Assembly: GCA_011525785.1 (NCBI GenBank)
Contig: WYBT01000021.1
Location: 248,001-312,000 of the forward strand
Length of the DNA stretch: 64,000 bases
From: Planctomycetaceae bacterium
GTDB taxonomy: Bacteria > Planctomycetota > UBA1135 > GCA-002686595
Direction of reading: 5' to 3'
The notes under the pieces were generated by a model. That model worked only from the letters and a program-made list of their open reading frames with translations. It was not told the DNA's origin and did no database searches. The stretch's first letter is position 1. The number at the start of each line of letters is the position of its first letter. A program made the position numbers and the translations under genes. Positions 7,570 to 15,967 of this stretch are shown here, one piece after another.

Positions 7570-8516
7570 CCGACTTGTTCCGAGCTGCGCCCCACGTCCG
7601 CCTGCACTGCGGCAAGACCTTCGTCATCAAGGCCGGCGGCGGCACGATCGCCAAGCCCTCGACCATTCGCCAGTTCGCGCGGCAAGTCGCGGTGGTGCAC
7701 GCGCTCGGCGCGCGCGTCGTCGTCGTGCACGGCGGCGGGCCGCAGACCGACGCGCTGCAGCGCATGCTCGGCGAAGAGCCGCGCATGGTCGACGGCCGGC
7801 GCGTGACGAGTCCGACGGCGATGCGCGCGCTGCGCATGGCGACTGCGGGCGAGCTCTCGGGCGAGGTCGTGGCCGCGCTCGTCGCTGAAGGGGCCGCCGC
7901 CGTCGGTGTGTCGGGCGCGAGCGCGGGCCTGCTCGTCGCCAAGCGCCGCGCGCCGACGCGCACCAGCGAAGGCGTGGTCGACTTCGGCGAGGTGGGGGAC
8001 ATCCAAAGCGTCGACCCCTCGCCGCTCGTCGCGTTGATCGAGCGCGGCTACATCCCCGTCGTGTGCCCGCCCGCGGGCGACGGCGCTGGCGGCTTCCTCA
8101 ACGTGAACGCGGACCTCACCGCGGCTGCGATCGCCGTTGCGCTCGGCGCGGCGAAGCTCGTGATGCTCACCGGCGCGCCGGGCATCTTGAGCAACCCCTC
8201 CGATCCCAGCTCGCTGCTCTCGGCGCTCTCGCTGGCCGAACTCGATTCGCTCGAAGAAGCCGGCGCGCTCAAGGGCGGCATGCGCGTCAAGTCCGCGGCG
8301 ATTCGCGCGGCGTTGTACGGCGGCGTCGGTCGCGTGCACGTCGTGTCGGGCGCCGACGAACAAGCGCTGCTGCAGGAGCTGTACACCAACAAGGGCGCGG
8401 GCACGCTGGTCACGCGCGAGCCCGAGAAGGCGCCCCTGTCGACGCCGGAGTCGAACGGCGACGCGCTCGAGCAGGTGACGCTGCAGCCGGCGACGAAGGG
8501 CGTTGCAGTCCCGTGA
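7566..8516 (+). CDS. argB: N-acetylglutamate kinase family protein
   Basis: A 316-residue amino-acid kinase starting with GTG and overlapping the previous stop. It phosphorylates N-acylglutamate, the second pathway step. Motifs: FVIKAGGGTI (family VIKyGG), VVVVHGGGPQTDALQRML, GRRVTSPTAMRALRM, VGVSGASAGLLVA, GFLNVNADLTAAAIAVAL (family YNINADTAA), KLVMLTGAPGIL, LKGGMRVKSAAIRAAL and VHVVSGADEQALLQELYTNKGAGTLV. The length is slightly above the usual 260-300 because of a C-terminal tail of about 30 residues after the last conserved strand. The GXGTLV end is typical of arginine-sensitive family members. Confidence 0.93.
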   Translation: MTDLFRAAPHVRLHCGKTFVIKAGGGTIAKPSTIRQFARQVAVVHALGARVVVVHGGGPQTDALQRMLGEEPRMVDGRRVTSPTAMRALRMATAGELSGEVVAALVAEGAAAVGVSGASAGLLVAKRRAPTRTSEGVVDFGEVGDIQSVDPSPLVALIERGYIPVVCPPAGDGAGGFLNVNADLTAAAIAVALGAAKLVMLTGAPGILSNPSDPSSLLSALSLAELDSLEEAGALKGGMRVKSAAIRAALYGGVGRVHVVSGADEQALLQELYTNKGAGTLVTREPEKAPLSTPESNGDALEQVTLQPATKGVAVP

Positions 8517-9607
8517 GCACCGCGCTGGCGCCGCACGAGCCCGCGCAGCTCCTGGCTGACCTCGTCGGCCTCGAGAGCGTCTCCGGCGCCGAGGCCGCGA
8601 TCAGCGACTTCGTGGTCGAGTTGTGCGGCGCGTGGAAGCTCGACTGCGAGCGGCTGGGGCACACGCTCGTCGTGACCGTCCCGTTCGGGCCCGGTCCGCG
8701 CTTGCTCTACAACTCGCACCTCGACACGGTGCCGCTCGGCGCGGGTTGGACGCGCCCGACGCTCTCGCGCAAGTGGGACGGCGAGGTGCTGTGGGGCCGC
8801 GGCTCCAACGATGCGAAGGTGAGCGTCGCCTCGATGCTGTGGGCGCTGCGCACGCTGGCCGAGAGCCGCACTCAGCGCTCGGAAGCGCGCGGCACGCTGC
8901 AACTGGCGCTCACCGAGTGCGAGGAGACCAGCAACATCGGCATGACCAAGGTGCTCGACGCGTTCGGCGCGCCCGACCTGGCCGTGACCGGCGAGCCGAC
9001 CGGGCTCGAGGTCGTGCGCGCGCAGTCGGGACTGGCGGTGTTGCGCGCGCAGTGGCGCGGCAAGTCGTGCCACGCGGCGCACGTGGCGCGCGTCGAGCAC
9101 CGCAACGCGCTGCTGGCGGCCGCCTCCGAGCTGAACCACACCGCGCCCTACGTCGCGCTCGCGGGCGAGCATCCGCTGCTGGGCCCCAGCACGATCGCGA
9201 CGACGGTGTTCAAGTCCGGCGAGCGCCACAACGTCGTGCCCGATCAAGCCGAAGCCCTGTTCGACGCGCGCCTCTCGCCGCTGCACTCGAGCGCCGACGC
9301 CTGCGCCGAACTCGCGCGCCGCCTGCCGAGCGCCGAGCTGAGTGTGAAGAGTGCGCGCCTCGCGCCGTTCGAGACCCGCGCGGACCATCCGCTGGTGCGT
9401 GCGGCTCTCGCGCTGCTCGGCCGCGAGCACGCGAGTGGTTCGTCGACGCTCTCGGACATGGCGCTCCTGCAGGGCGTGCCCGCGATCAAGTGCGGCCCGG
9501 GCCAGACGGCGCGCTCGCACACCCCGGACGAGTTCGTGTTGCGCAGCGAACTCGAGGCCGGCGTCGACTTCTACACGCGCTTCGCGCCGCTGGCGCTCTC
9601 CCTATGA
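8513..9607 (+). CDS. argE': M20 family N-acylcitrulline/N-acylornithine deacylase
   Basis: A 364-residue metallopeptidase-fold hydrolase starting with GTG and overlapping argB. Zinc ligands are visible: His in LLYNSHLDTVPLG, bridging Asp in GRGSNDAKVSVAS, catalytic and ligand Glu pair in LTECEETSN, Asp/Glu in VTGEPTGLEV, and His in ARSHTPDEFVL. Because the carbamoyltransferase here acts on N-acylornithine, the logical substrate is N-acetyl- (or succinyl-) citrulline, as for Xanthomonas ArgE'. Closely related diaminopimelate or ornithine deacylases cannot be excluded by motif alone, so the operon context decides. It overlaps argH by four bases (ATGA). Confidence 0.87.
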   Translation: MSTALAPHEPAQLLADLVGLESVSGAEAAISDFVVELCGAWKLDCERLGHTLVVTVPFGPGPRLLYNSHLDTVPLGAGWTRPTLSRKWDGEVLWGRGSNDAKVSVASMLWALRTLAESRTQRSEARGTLQLALTECEETSNIGMTKVLDAFGAPDLAVTGEPTGLEVVRAQSGLAVLRAQWRGKSCHAAHVARVEHRNALLAAASELNHTAPYVALAGEHPLLGPSTIATTVFKSGERHNVVPDQAEALFDARLSPLHSSADACAELARRLPSAELSVKSARLAPFETRADHPLVRAALALLGREHASGSSTLSDMALLQGVPAIKCGPGQTARSHTPDEFVLRSELEAGVDFYTRFAPLALSL

Positions 9608-10797
9608 GCCACGAGCGACCGATCTGGGACCGCGGCGAGGCGATCGACGCCGCGATGCTCGCCTTCACCGTCGGCGACGACTGGAAGATCGACCAGCGCT
9701 TCGTCGAGCACGATTTGCGCGGCAGCATCGCGCACGCGGCCGGGCTCGCACGCGCCGGGCTCATCACGCGCGAGGACCACGCCGCGATCGCGCGCGGGCT
9801 CGAGGAACTGCTCGCCGAGCACCGCCGCGGCGCGTGGAACGTCGAGCCGGGCGACGAAGACGTGCACTCGGCCGTCGAGCGGCGCCTGATCGCGAAGATC
9901 GGCGACGCGGGCAAGCGCCTGCACACCGGCCGCAGCCGCAACGAGCAGATCGCCGTCGACGTGGCGTTGTGGCTGCGCGATGCGCTTTCGAGCTCGAAGC
10001 AGCTCGTCGAAGGCGCGCGCGGCGCGTGCGAGGCCTTGGCGCAGCGCGCAGGCCATCTGCCGCTGCCCGGCTACACGCACCTGCGGCGCGCGATGCCTTC
10101 GAGCGTGCGCGACTGGGCGCTGGCGCATGCGCGCGCCTTCGAGCTCGACGCCGCCGAGTTCGCGCACGCGGCGCGGCGCGCGAGCGAGTGTCCGCTGGGC
10201 AGCGGTGCGGGCTACGGCGTGCCGCTCGAGCTCCCGCGCGAGTTCGTGGCGCGCGAACTGGGCTTCGACGCGCCCGTCGAGCCCGTCACGCACGTCCAGC
10301 ACGCGCGCGGCCGCGCCGAGCTCGCCTACGTGAGCGCGCTCGAGCAAGCCGCGCTCGACGTCGAGAAGCTGAGCTCTGACCTGTGGCTCTACAGCACGAG
10401 CGAATTCGGCTTCGTGAAGCTGCCCACCGCCTTCACGACTGGCTCGTCGCTCATGCCGCACAAGCGCAACCCCGACGTGCTCGAGCTGCTGCGCGCGCAC
10501 GCGCGCCAAGTGACGAGCGACCGCACGGCGCTGCTCGACGTGCTGCGCGCGCTGCCCTCGGGCTACCACCGCGACTTCCAGCTCATCAAGCCGCCGCTCC
10601 TGCGCGCGCACGACCGCGCGGGCGCGATGCTCACGCTGCTGCCGAGCCTGATCGGCGCGCTCGAGTTCGACGAAGCCGCCCTGCGCGCAGCCTGCGACGA
10701 CCCCAAGCTGCGCGCGACCGAGCGCGCGCTCGAAAAGGCCAAGTCCGGCGTGCCCTTCCGCGACGCCTACCGCGAGGAGAGCGCTGGCGCCGGTTGA
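9604..10797 (+). CDS. argH: Argininosuccinate lyase
   Basis: A 397-residue enzyme that splits argininosuccinate into arginine and fumarate, the last arginine step. It shows DEDVHSAVERRLIAKIG, LHTGRSRNEQIAVDVALWLR, the LPGYTHLRRAMPSS segment and the fumarase/ASL signature FTTGSSLMPHKRNPDVLELLR, where most ArgH proteins have GSSIMPQKKNPD. At about 400 residues it is shorter than the usual 450-470. The C-terminal LRATERALEKAKSGVPFRDAYRE is present, so the gene is not obviously truncated, just compact. It is the last gene of the arg operon; the next gene starts 28 bases later on the same strand but is unrelated. Confidence 0.93.
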   Translation: MSHERPIWDRGEAIDAAMLAFTVGDDWKIDQRFVEHDLRGSIAHAAGLARAGLITREDHAAIARGLEELLAEHRRGAWNVEPGDEDVHSAVERRLIAKIGDAGKRLHTGRSRNEQIAVDVALWLRDALSSSKQLVEGARGACEALAQRAGHLPLPGYTHLRRAMPSSVRDWALAHARAFELDAAEFAHAARRASECPLGSGAGYGVPLELPREFVARELGFDAPVEPVTHVQHARGRAELAYVSALEQAALDVEKLSSDLWLYSTSEFGFVKLPTAFTTGSSLMPHKRNPDVLELLRAHARQVTSDRTALLDVLRALPSGYHRDFQLIKPPLLRAHDRAGAMLTLLPSLIGALEFDEAALRAACDDPKLRATERALEKAKSGVPFRDAYREESAGAG

Positions 10798-10825
10798 GCG
10801 TCCGCTGCGCGCTATCGTCGCGCCC

Positions 10826-12535
10826 ATGCGGCGGAACAACCTGACGGCGGCGGCGCTCTCGCTCGTTCTCTTCTCCTGCGTTGCGTCGCCCGAGCCGCGC
10901 TCGAAGGAGCAGCCCGCCGAGCGCGTGTTCGTCGGCGGGCGCATCTGGACCGCGAACGATGCGCAGCCGTGGGCCAGCGCGCTCGCGGTTCGCGACGGGC
11001 GGATTGTTGCGGTGGGCAGCGACGCGGAGGTTCGCGCGCTGTGCGGGCCGGGCACACAGGTCGAGGCGCTCGAGGGTCGGCTCGTGACGCCGGGCTTCAT
11101 CGACTCGCACCTGCACTTCCTGCAGCGCGAGCAAGTGCAGATCGAGGAGGCGGACGTGCTCGACGATGTCGCGCAGCGCGTGCGCGAGTACGCCGCGGCG
11201 CGCCCCGATCAGGAGTGGATCATCGGGCGCGGCTGGGGCTACTCGCTGTTCCCCGGCGGCGCGCCGCACCGCCGCTACCTCGATGCGATGCTCGCAGAGC
11301 GGCCGCTGGTGCTGACTGAGCGCGACGGCCACATGAGTGTGTGCAACAGCAAGGCGCTCGAGCTGGCTGGCGTGACGCGCGACACGCCCGACCCCGAGCA
11401 CGGTCGCATCGTGCGCGACGAACGCGGCGAGCCGACCGGCGAGCTGCAAGAGAGCGCGATGGGGCTTGTTTCGCGGCTGATTCCGCGCGCCAGCGACGAG
11501 GAACTGCTCCAGTCGTTCCTCCGGTTGCAGGAGCGCGCGGCGTCGTACGGCTTGACCAGCGTGTGCAACGCCAACCACTCGCCGCGCAGTCTCGAGTTGC
11601 TGAAGCAGCTGTTGCCGCGGGGCGGCTCGAGGCTGCGCTTCCGCTTCGCCGTGCCGTTCGAAGCCGATGCGACCGAGCAGGACTTCTCGGAGTGGCGCGC
11701 GCTGCAGGCGCCGTTCCCGCGCGAGTGGGTGAGCTTCGGCTGCGCCAAGGGCATGCTCGACGGCGTCGTCGACGCTCAGACCGCGGCGATGTTCGAGCCC
11801 TTCACCACGGGCGTGAACGGCATCGCGATGTGGGAGCAGGACGCGCTGAACGCCGCGGCCGCGCGCTACGACGCCGAGGGCTTCCAGCTCCTCTTCCATT
11901 GCTGCGGCGACCGCGCGACCGACATGGCGCTGACCGCGTTCGAGCACGTCGAGCGCACGAACGGCGCGCGCGATCGCCGTCCGCGCGTCGAGCACGCCGA
12001 GATCGTGCGCGAGCAGGACCTCGCGCGCTTTCGCCAGCTCGGCGCGATCGCTTCGACCCAGGCGTTGTTCGCCACGCCCGACGCGACCACGCTCGAGAAC
12101 TACTCGCCGCTGCTCGGTCCCGAGCGCGCGTCGATCGCCAACGCCTTCAAGCGCTTCGACGACGCCGGCGTGCGCCAGGCCTTCGGCAGCGACTTCCCGG
12201 TGTTCTCGATGGAGGTGCTCAACGGCGTGTACGTCGCGGCGGCGCGCAAGACGATGAGTGGCACGCCGGCCGAGGGCTACTTCCCCGAGCACCGCCTTAG
12301 CGTGGAGGCTGCGCTGCGCCACTTCACGATCGACGGGGCCTTCGCCAACTTCCTGGAGCGCGACTGCGGCTCGCTCGAGGTCGGCAAGTTCGCGGACCTC
12401 GTAGTGCTGTCCGACGACCTCTTCGCGCCGCCGCTCGAGCGCGTGCTCGCGACCGAGGTCGTGCTCACGGTCGTCGCCGGGCGCGACAGCTTCCGCCGCG
12501 CGCCCGCGCCCGATCCGCACGCTCAGCGGCGATAG
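10826..12535 (+). CDS. YtcJ-like metal-dependent amidohydrolase, predicted lipoprotein
   Basis: A 569-residue protein. The N-terminus NNLTAAALSLVLFSCVAS is a short signal with a lipobox-like cysteine, so it is probably exported and membrane anchored. The amidohydrolase composite domain follows: RVFVGGRIWTAND, then VTPGFIDSHLHFLQ with the HxH metal motif, and later FHCCGDRATDMALTAFEH, RVEHAEIVREQDLARF, the catalytic Asp in RQAFGSDFPVFSMEVL and the closing ADLVVLSDDLF. This is the YtcJ/NfdA-like subfamily, whose substrates are poorly known (N-substituted formamides, amides, cyclic imides). Its 3' end overlaps the convergent lipoprotein gene by 13 bases. No functional link to the neighbours is apparent. 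Confidence 0.85.
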   Translation: MRRNNLTAAALSLVLFSCVASPEPRSKEQPAERVFVGGRIWTANDAQPWASALAVRDGRIVAVGSDAEVRALCGPGTQVEALEGRLVTPGFIDSHLHFLQREQVQIEEADVLDDVAQRVREYAAARPDQEWIIGRGWGYSLFPGGAPHRRYLDAMLAERPLVLTERDGHMSVCNSKALELAGVTRDTPDPEHGRIVRDERGEPTGELQESAMGLVSRLIPRASDEELLQSFLRLQERAASYGLTSVCNANHSPRSLELLKQLLPRGGSRLRFRFAVPFEADATEQDFSEWRALQAPFPREWVSFGCAKGMLDGVVDAQTAAMFEPFTTGVNGIAMWEQDALNAAAARYDAEGFQLLFHCCGDRATDMALTAFEHVERTNGARDRRPRVEHAEIVREQDLARFRQLGAIASTQALFATPDATTLENYSPLLGPERASIANAFKRFDDAGVRQAFGSDFPVFSMEVLNGVYVAAARKTMSGTPAEGYFPEHRLSVEAALRHFTIDGAFANFLERDCGSLEVGKFADLVVLSDDLFAPPLERVLATEVVLTVVAGRDSFRRAPAPDPHAQRR

Positions 12536-15500
12536 GCGAGGCCCAGCGCCGACAGCTCGGGCGACAGTCCGGTCGAGGCGTTGCTGAGGAAGCTCACGCG
12601 CGCCTGGATGTAGCGCGCGCCGTCGAGCTGCGCGGCGCTCGAACTCCAGCGGTCGCTGCCGGCCACGGGGTGGAACAGCGGCGACGTCGCAGCTCCTCCG
12701 CCGCCGCCGGGGAACACGAAGGCGAGCTGCGCGGCGGTGTAGAGGTTGCCGTACGCATCGAGGTTGCGCGCATCGTGCTGCGGCGTCTGGCCGAGCGGCG
12801 GCGCCGGTGCGAAGCCGCTCGCCCCGCGGTACGCCACGACCAGTTGCGTTCCGTTGGGCAACTGCTCGGGACCGGGCTCGACCAGCGCGTCGACGAAGCG
12901 CGTCGTCGATGCGAAGGTGTCGAACCAGATCGTGTGCATGCGGCTGATGCGCACGACGAAGTCGGCCTGGCCGTAGTACACGGTGTTGTCGCCCCAGGGC
13001 AGCGCGGCGCCGGTGTTCGGGTCGATGCCGCCCGTGGCCTGCGTGAGAGCGTCGGGCTGCACCGGCGTTCCGACGCTCGAACCGGGCGGCACGCCGCCGG
13101 TGGAGAACACGCGGAAGTACGGACGCGCCGACGAGTTCAGGGCGATCGCGATGCGAAAGCCGTTCTGGCCTGAGGCGAGCGAGTCGGGATAGGTGCGGAA
13201 CTCGGTCAGGAGCGGCAGGCCGATCGTCGGCACGCGATCCACCGGGTAGAAGCCCTTCTCCGCCGACGAGGTGAGGATCGCGGCCACGCGCGCCGGATCC
13301 GCGCCGACGCCCTCGGGGCCGCCCAGCGCCGTCTTCGCCGTGTCTCGCCAAGTCCAGTACACGAACTCGTTCGGCGCCACGCCGCGGTTGATCGGGAACG
13401 GCGCGATCGCCGCGCCCGAGGTCGAGAGGCTCACGTCGCTGGGATTGACCGAGTAGCCGCGCGCCCTGGGCGCGATCACCGTGAGCGGATCGCTCTGTGG
13501 GTCGAGCAGGTTGCTCTCGTAGGTCTGCACCAGGCCGGAGTCGGGATACTGGGGCAGGCCGAGGTTGACGTTCTCATCGGGCAGGAAGCGCGAGTGCGCG
13601 ACGCCGATCTGGAACTGCGCGAAGTTGTCGACCTGCAGCGCGCCGCCGAAGGGCTGCCACCACATGCCCTCGAGGTCGATGTTGTGCGTGGCCTCGTCGC
13701 GCAGCGCCATGCCGCCGACATCGCAGTAGCGCCACACGCGCATCATGCGACTGCCCCAGTTGGAGAGCGGGGTCTGGATGTTGAGCGTCGGCATGTCGCG
13801 CATGGCGGCCACGGTCGGCACGCTCGGATCGACGACCGACGAGAAGCGCTGCACGGCGCGCGGCTTGATGACCTGGCGCGCGACTTCGTACAGGATCTGC
13901 CCGCGCACCTCAGGGGCCCCGTCGGAGTCCTCGTCGGCCGAGTCGAAGCGCAGGCGCACGCTGCCGCTGTCGACCAGCGCGCCCTGCGGCGCGAGCTCCA
14001 GCGCGAGCAGCGGGAGTTCGCTGGCGAGCGCGTTGCCCGACAAGTCGGTGGCCGGTTGCTCGCCGACGCTGATCGCGAGCGTGTAGCGGTCCGCTTCGCC
14101 GCCCGGCAGCACGCGACGCAGCGGCACGAGCGGCTGCAAGGTGAACCGGCGGTTGTCGGCCGAAGGCGCGACGCGCGCCACGACCTGCTCGTACAGCGGG
14201 CTGGCGCTCGGCGCGTTGTTCGCGTGCGAGAGCACGAGCGAGTCGAACGGCCGCACCGAGGAGGGGTCCATCGGCTCGCTGAACGCGACCGTGAAGGTCG
14301 CATCGGGCGCGATGCCGGCGGCCGGCGGCGCGAGCGGCGGCGGCGAGATTTCGACGAAGCACGCGGCGAAGTCCGCACTCGCGCCGGACTGCGTGCGATA
14401 CGGCGCGCGCAGCACGCCGAGCGGCGGGTTGTTCGTGTTGACGGGGATGTGTGCGGGCTCGCAGCTCTCGCACAGCTGTCGCAACAACACCGGACCGACG
14501 ATGGCGTTGGTGGGCGCAGCCCCCGATCCGCCGCTGACGCGCAGTCGCACGGCGCCGATCTCGAGCACGTCGCCTTCGCGCGGCGTGAAGGCGCACGCGG
14601 CGGTTCCAAAACGCAGGAAGGCCGACTGCTCTGCGCCCTGCGCGAAGTCGAGCGTGTTCAGCAGCGCGACCGACTGGCGTCCGACGATCTGCGGCGGCGA
14701 GGGGTCGACCAGGAAGCCGTTGTTCACGTCGCCGGTGACCGCCGAGGCTCCGCCCGAGCGGAACGCGCGCAGCACGTCGAGCGTGGGGGCCAGCGGATCG
14801 GTGGGGCCGTTGCCGCTGAAGTCGAGCGCGCGACCGCCGGCGGCGCGCAGGACAGCGAACTGCTGGCTGGCGGCGTCGACGCGCGTGGCGATGCGCAGGA
14901 GCGCGTTGGGCGTGTTCGTGGTCGAAGCCGCGGGCAGCCCCAGCGAGTTGAGCGCCAGCGACGAGCTCTGCGCCTCGAGCTCGGAGACCGTCAGGTCGAC
15001 GATCACGCGCGTCGAGCGGAACTGGCCGTCGCGCAGGTTGCCGTGGCTGGGGTCGGGGAACACGCGCGCTTCGAAGGGCGTGAGCGGCGGATAGCCGACG
15101 GTGAACTCCAGTGTCTGCGCGTCGATGGTCTCGTGGTCGAGCAAGTCGTTGAACTCGAGCACCAGCGCGCTATTGCGCGCAACAGCCGTGAACGGGGGCA
15201 ACTCCGAAGGGCTGAGGCCCTTTTTCAGCAGCACTTGTCGATTGGACTCGAGCTCCCGCAGCGTGGCGAGGAATTGCGGAGTGTCGTGATCGAACAGGAT
15301 GCGCACGCGTTCCGCGTCGGTGAGCGGATCGCGTTCGAGCACGAAGCGCGAACCGTCGCCGAGCAGCGCGCCGTCGATCACGAACTGTCGGAACAACGGC
15401 GTGGCGCTGTCGCGGTCGTGGATCTCGACCAGTCGACCCCAGAAAACATCGAGCAATTTGAGGCTCGAGGCGTCTCCGTTGCTGGGATCTTCGGCCACGA

Positions 15501-15672
15501 AGTACGTGGGCGCCGCGGGGTTGGCGTCGGGGTGTTGACCGAGCGCGCCCGTCGGGAGCGCGTCTGCCGCTGGAGCGCCGGCGCCTCCGCCGTTGCAAGC
15601 CGCCGCAGCGCCGATCAAAGCCACAAACCACGCTGTTGAGCGCCAGCGCGCGCGCGAGCCGATCGAAGACAT
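12523..15672 (-). CDS. Large lipoprotein with SbsA/Big_5-like Ig domains
   Basis: 1049 residues from the ATG at 15672, which has AGGAGG nine bases upstream; the frame stays open further upstream, but that part looks non-coding. The N-terminus STAWFVALIGAAAACNGGG is a lipoprotein signal with cysteine near residue 25. The body contains at least one bacterial Ig-like segment of the SbsA type (PDATFTVAFSEPMDPSSVRP) and an earlier similar stretch (NSALVLEFNDLLDHETID). The last 40 residues (ARYIQARVSFLSN...SALGLAYRR) resemble the end of other planctomycete surface proteins. No catalytic motif was seen. Probably a cell-surface or envelope protein of unknown role. Confidence 0.8.
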   Translation of the reverse strand: MSSIGSRARWRSTAWFVALIGAAAACNGGGAGAPAADALPTGALGQHPDANPAAPTYFVAEDPSNGDASSLKLLDVFWGRLVEIHDRDSATPLFRQFVIDGALLGDGSRFVLERDPLTDAERVRILFDHDTPQFLATLRELESNRQVLLKKGLSPSELPPFTAVARNSALVLEFNDLLDHETIDAQTLEFTVGYPPLTPFEARVFPDPSHGNLRDGQFRSTRVIVDLTVSELEAQSSSLALNSLGLPAASTTNTPNALLRIATRVDAASQQFAVLRAAGGRALDFSGNGPTDPLAPTLDVLRAFRSGGASAVTGDVNNGFLVDPSPPQIVGRQSVALLNTLDFAQGAEQSAFLRFGTAACAFTPREGDVLEIGAVRLRVSGGSGAAPTNAIVGPVLLRQLCESCEPAHIPVNTNNPPLGVLRAPYRTQSGASADFAACFVEISPPPLAPPAAGIAPDATFTVAFSEPMDPSSVRPFDSLVLSHANNAPSASPLYEQVVARVAPSADNRRFTLQPLVPLRRVLPGGEADRYTLAISVGEQPATDLSGNALASELPLLALELAPQGALVDSGSVRLRFDSADEDSDGAPEVRGQILYEVARQVIKPRAVQRFSSVVDPSVPTVAAMRDMPTLNIQTPLSNWGSRMMRVWRYCDVGGMALRDEATHNIDLEGMWWQPFGGALQVDNFAQFQIGVAHSRFLPDENVNLGLPQYPDSGLVQTYESNLLDPQSDPLTVIAPRARGYSVNPSDVSLSTSGAAIAPFPINRGVAPNEFVYWTWRDTAKTALGGPEGVGADPARVAAILTSSAEKGFYPVDRVPTIGLPLLTEFRTYPDSLASGQNGFRIAIALNSSARPYFRVFSTGGVPPGSSVGTPVQPDALTQATGGIDPNTGAALPWGDNTVYYGQADFVVRISRMHTIWFDTFASTTRFVDALVEPGPEQLPNGTQLVVAYRGASGFAPAPPLGQTPQHDARNLDAYGNLYTAAQLAFVFPGGGGGAATSPLFHPVAGSDRWSSSAAQLDGARYIQARVSFLSNASTGLSPELSALGLAYRR

Positions 15673-15686
15673 CGTTTCGCCTCCTG

Positions 15687-15725
15687 CCCGACTAGTTCCG
15701 CACGTCACCCGACTAGCTGCGCACG
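15687..15725. repeat. Imperfect 18-bp direct repeat in a divergent promoter region
   Basis: Two copies of CCCGACTAGTTCCGCACG / CCCGACTAGCTGCGCACG (16 of 18 identical, period 21) start 15 bases upstream of the lipoprotein start codon, in the 295-base gap between the divergent lipoprotein and AAA+ genes. The two-helical-turn spacing would suit a regulator binding twice on one face, but no regulator is indicated. Elsewhere in this gap I see only a short GCACA-CGTT-TGTGC hairpin (near 15736-15749). Confidence 0.5.
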
Positions 15726-15967
15726 AAAGGAGAGTTGCACACGTTTGTGCGTGCGATCTGCGCCGAGCATGCGAGCGTCGCTGCGCGCTGCCAGCGCGGA
15801 GTCGACGCGCGAGCAGTCCACAAACCGCGTGCCGCAGCGCGCCGCCCGCTTGGGCGCTGAAGACGACTTCGAGCGGGCCAATGCGCGGTTGCGCGAGTGC
15901 GGCGGCGCACCAAGCGTGCGAGCGCGATCGCTCAGCGTCACCGGCGAGGGCTATGCTCGCGCCCACG

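Noticed and set aside
10631..13351. A 906-codon minus-strand frame spanning argH, the amidohydrolase gene and part of the lipoprotein gene
   Set aside because: It runs through three recognisable genes and has no domain of its own. The true minus-strand gene in the overlap is in another frame (12523-15672).
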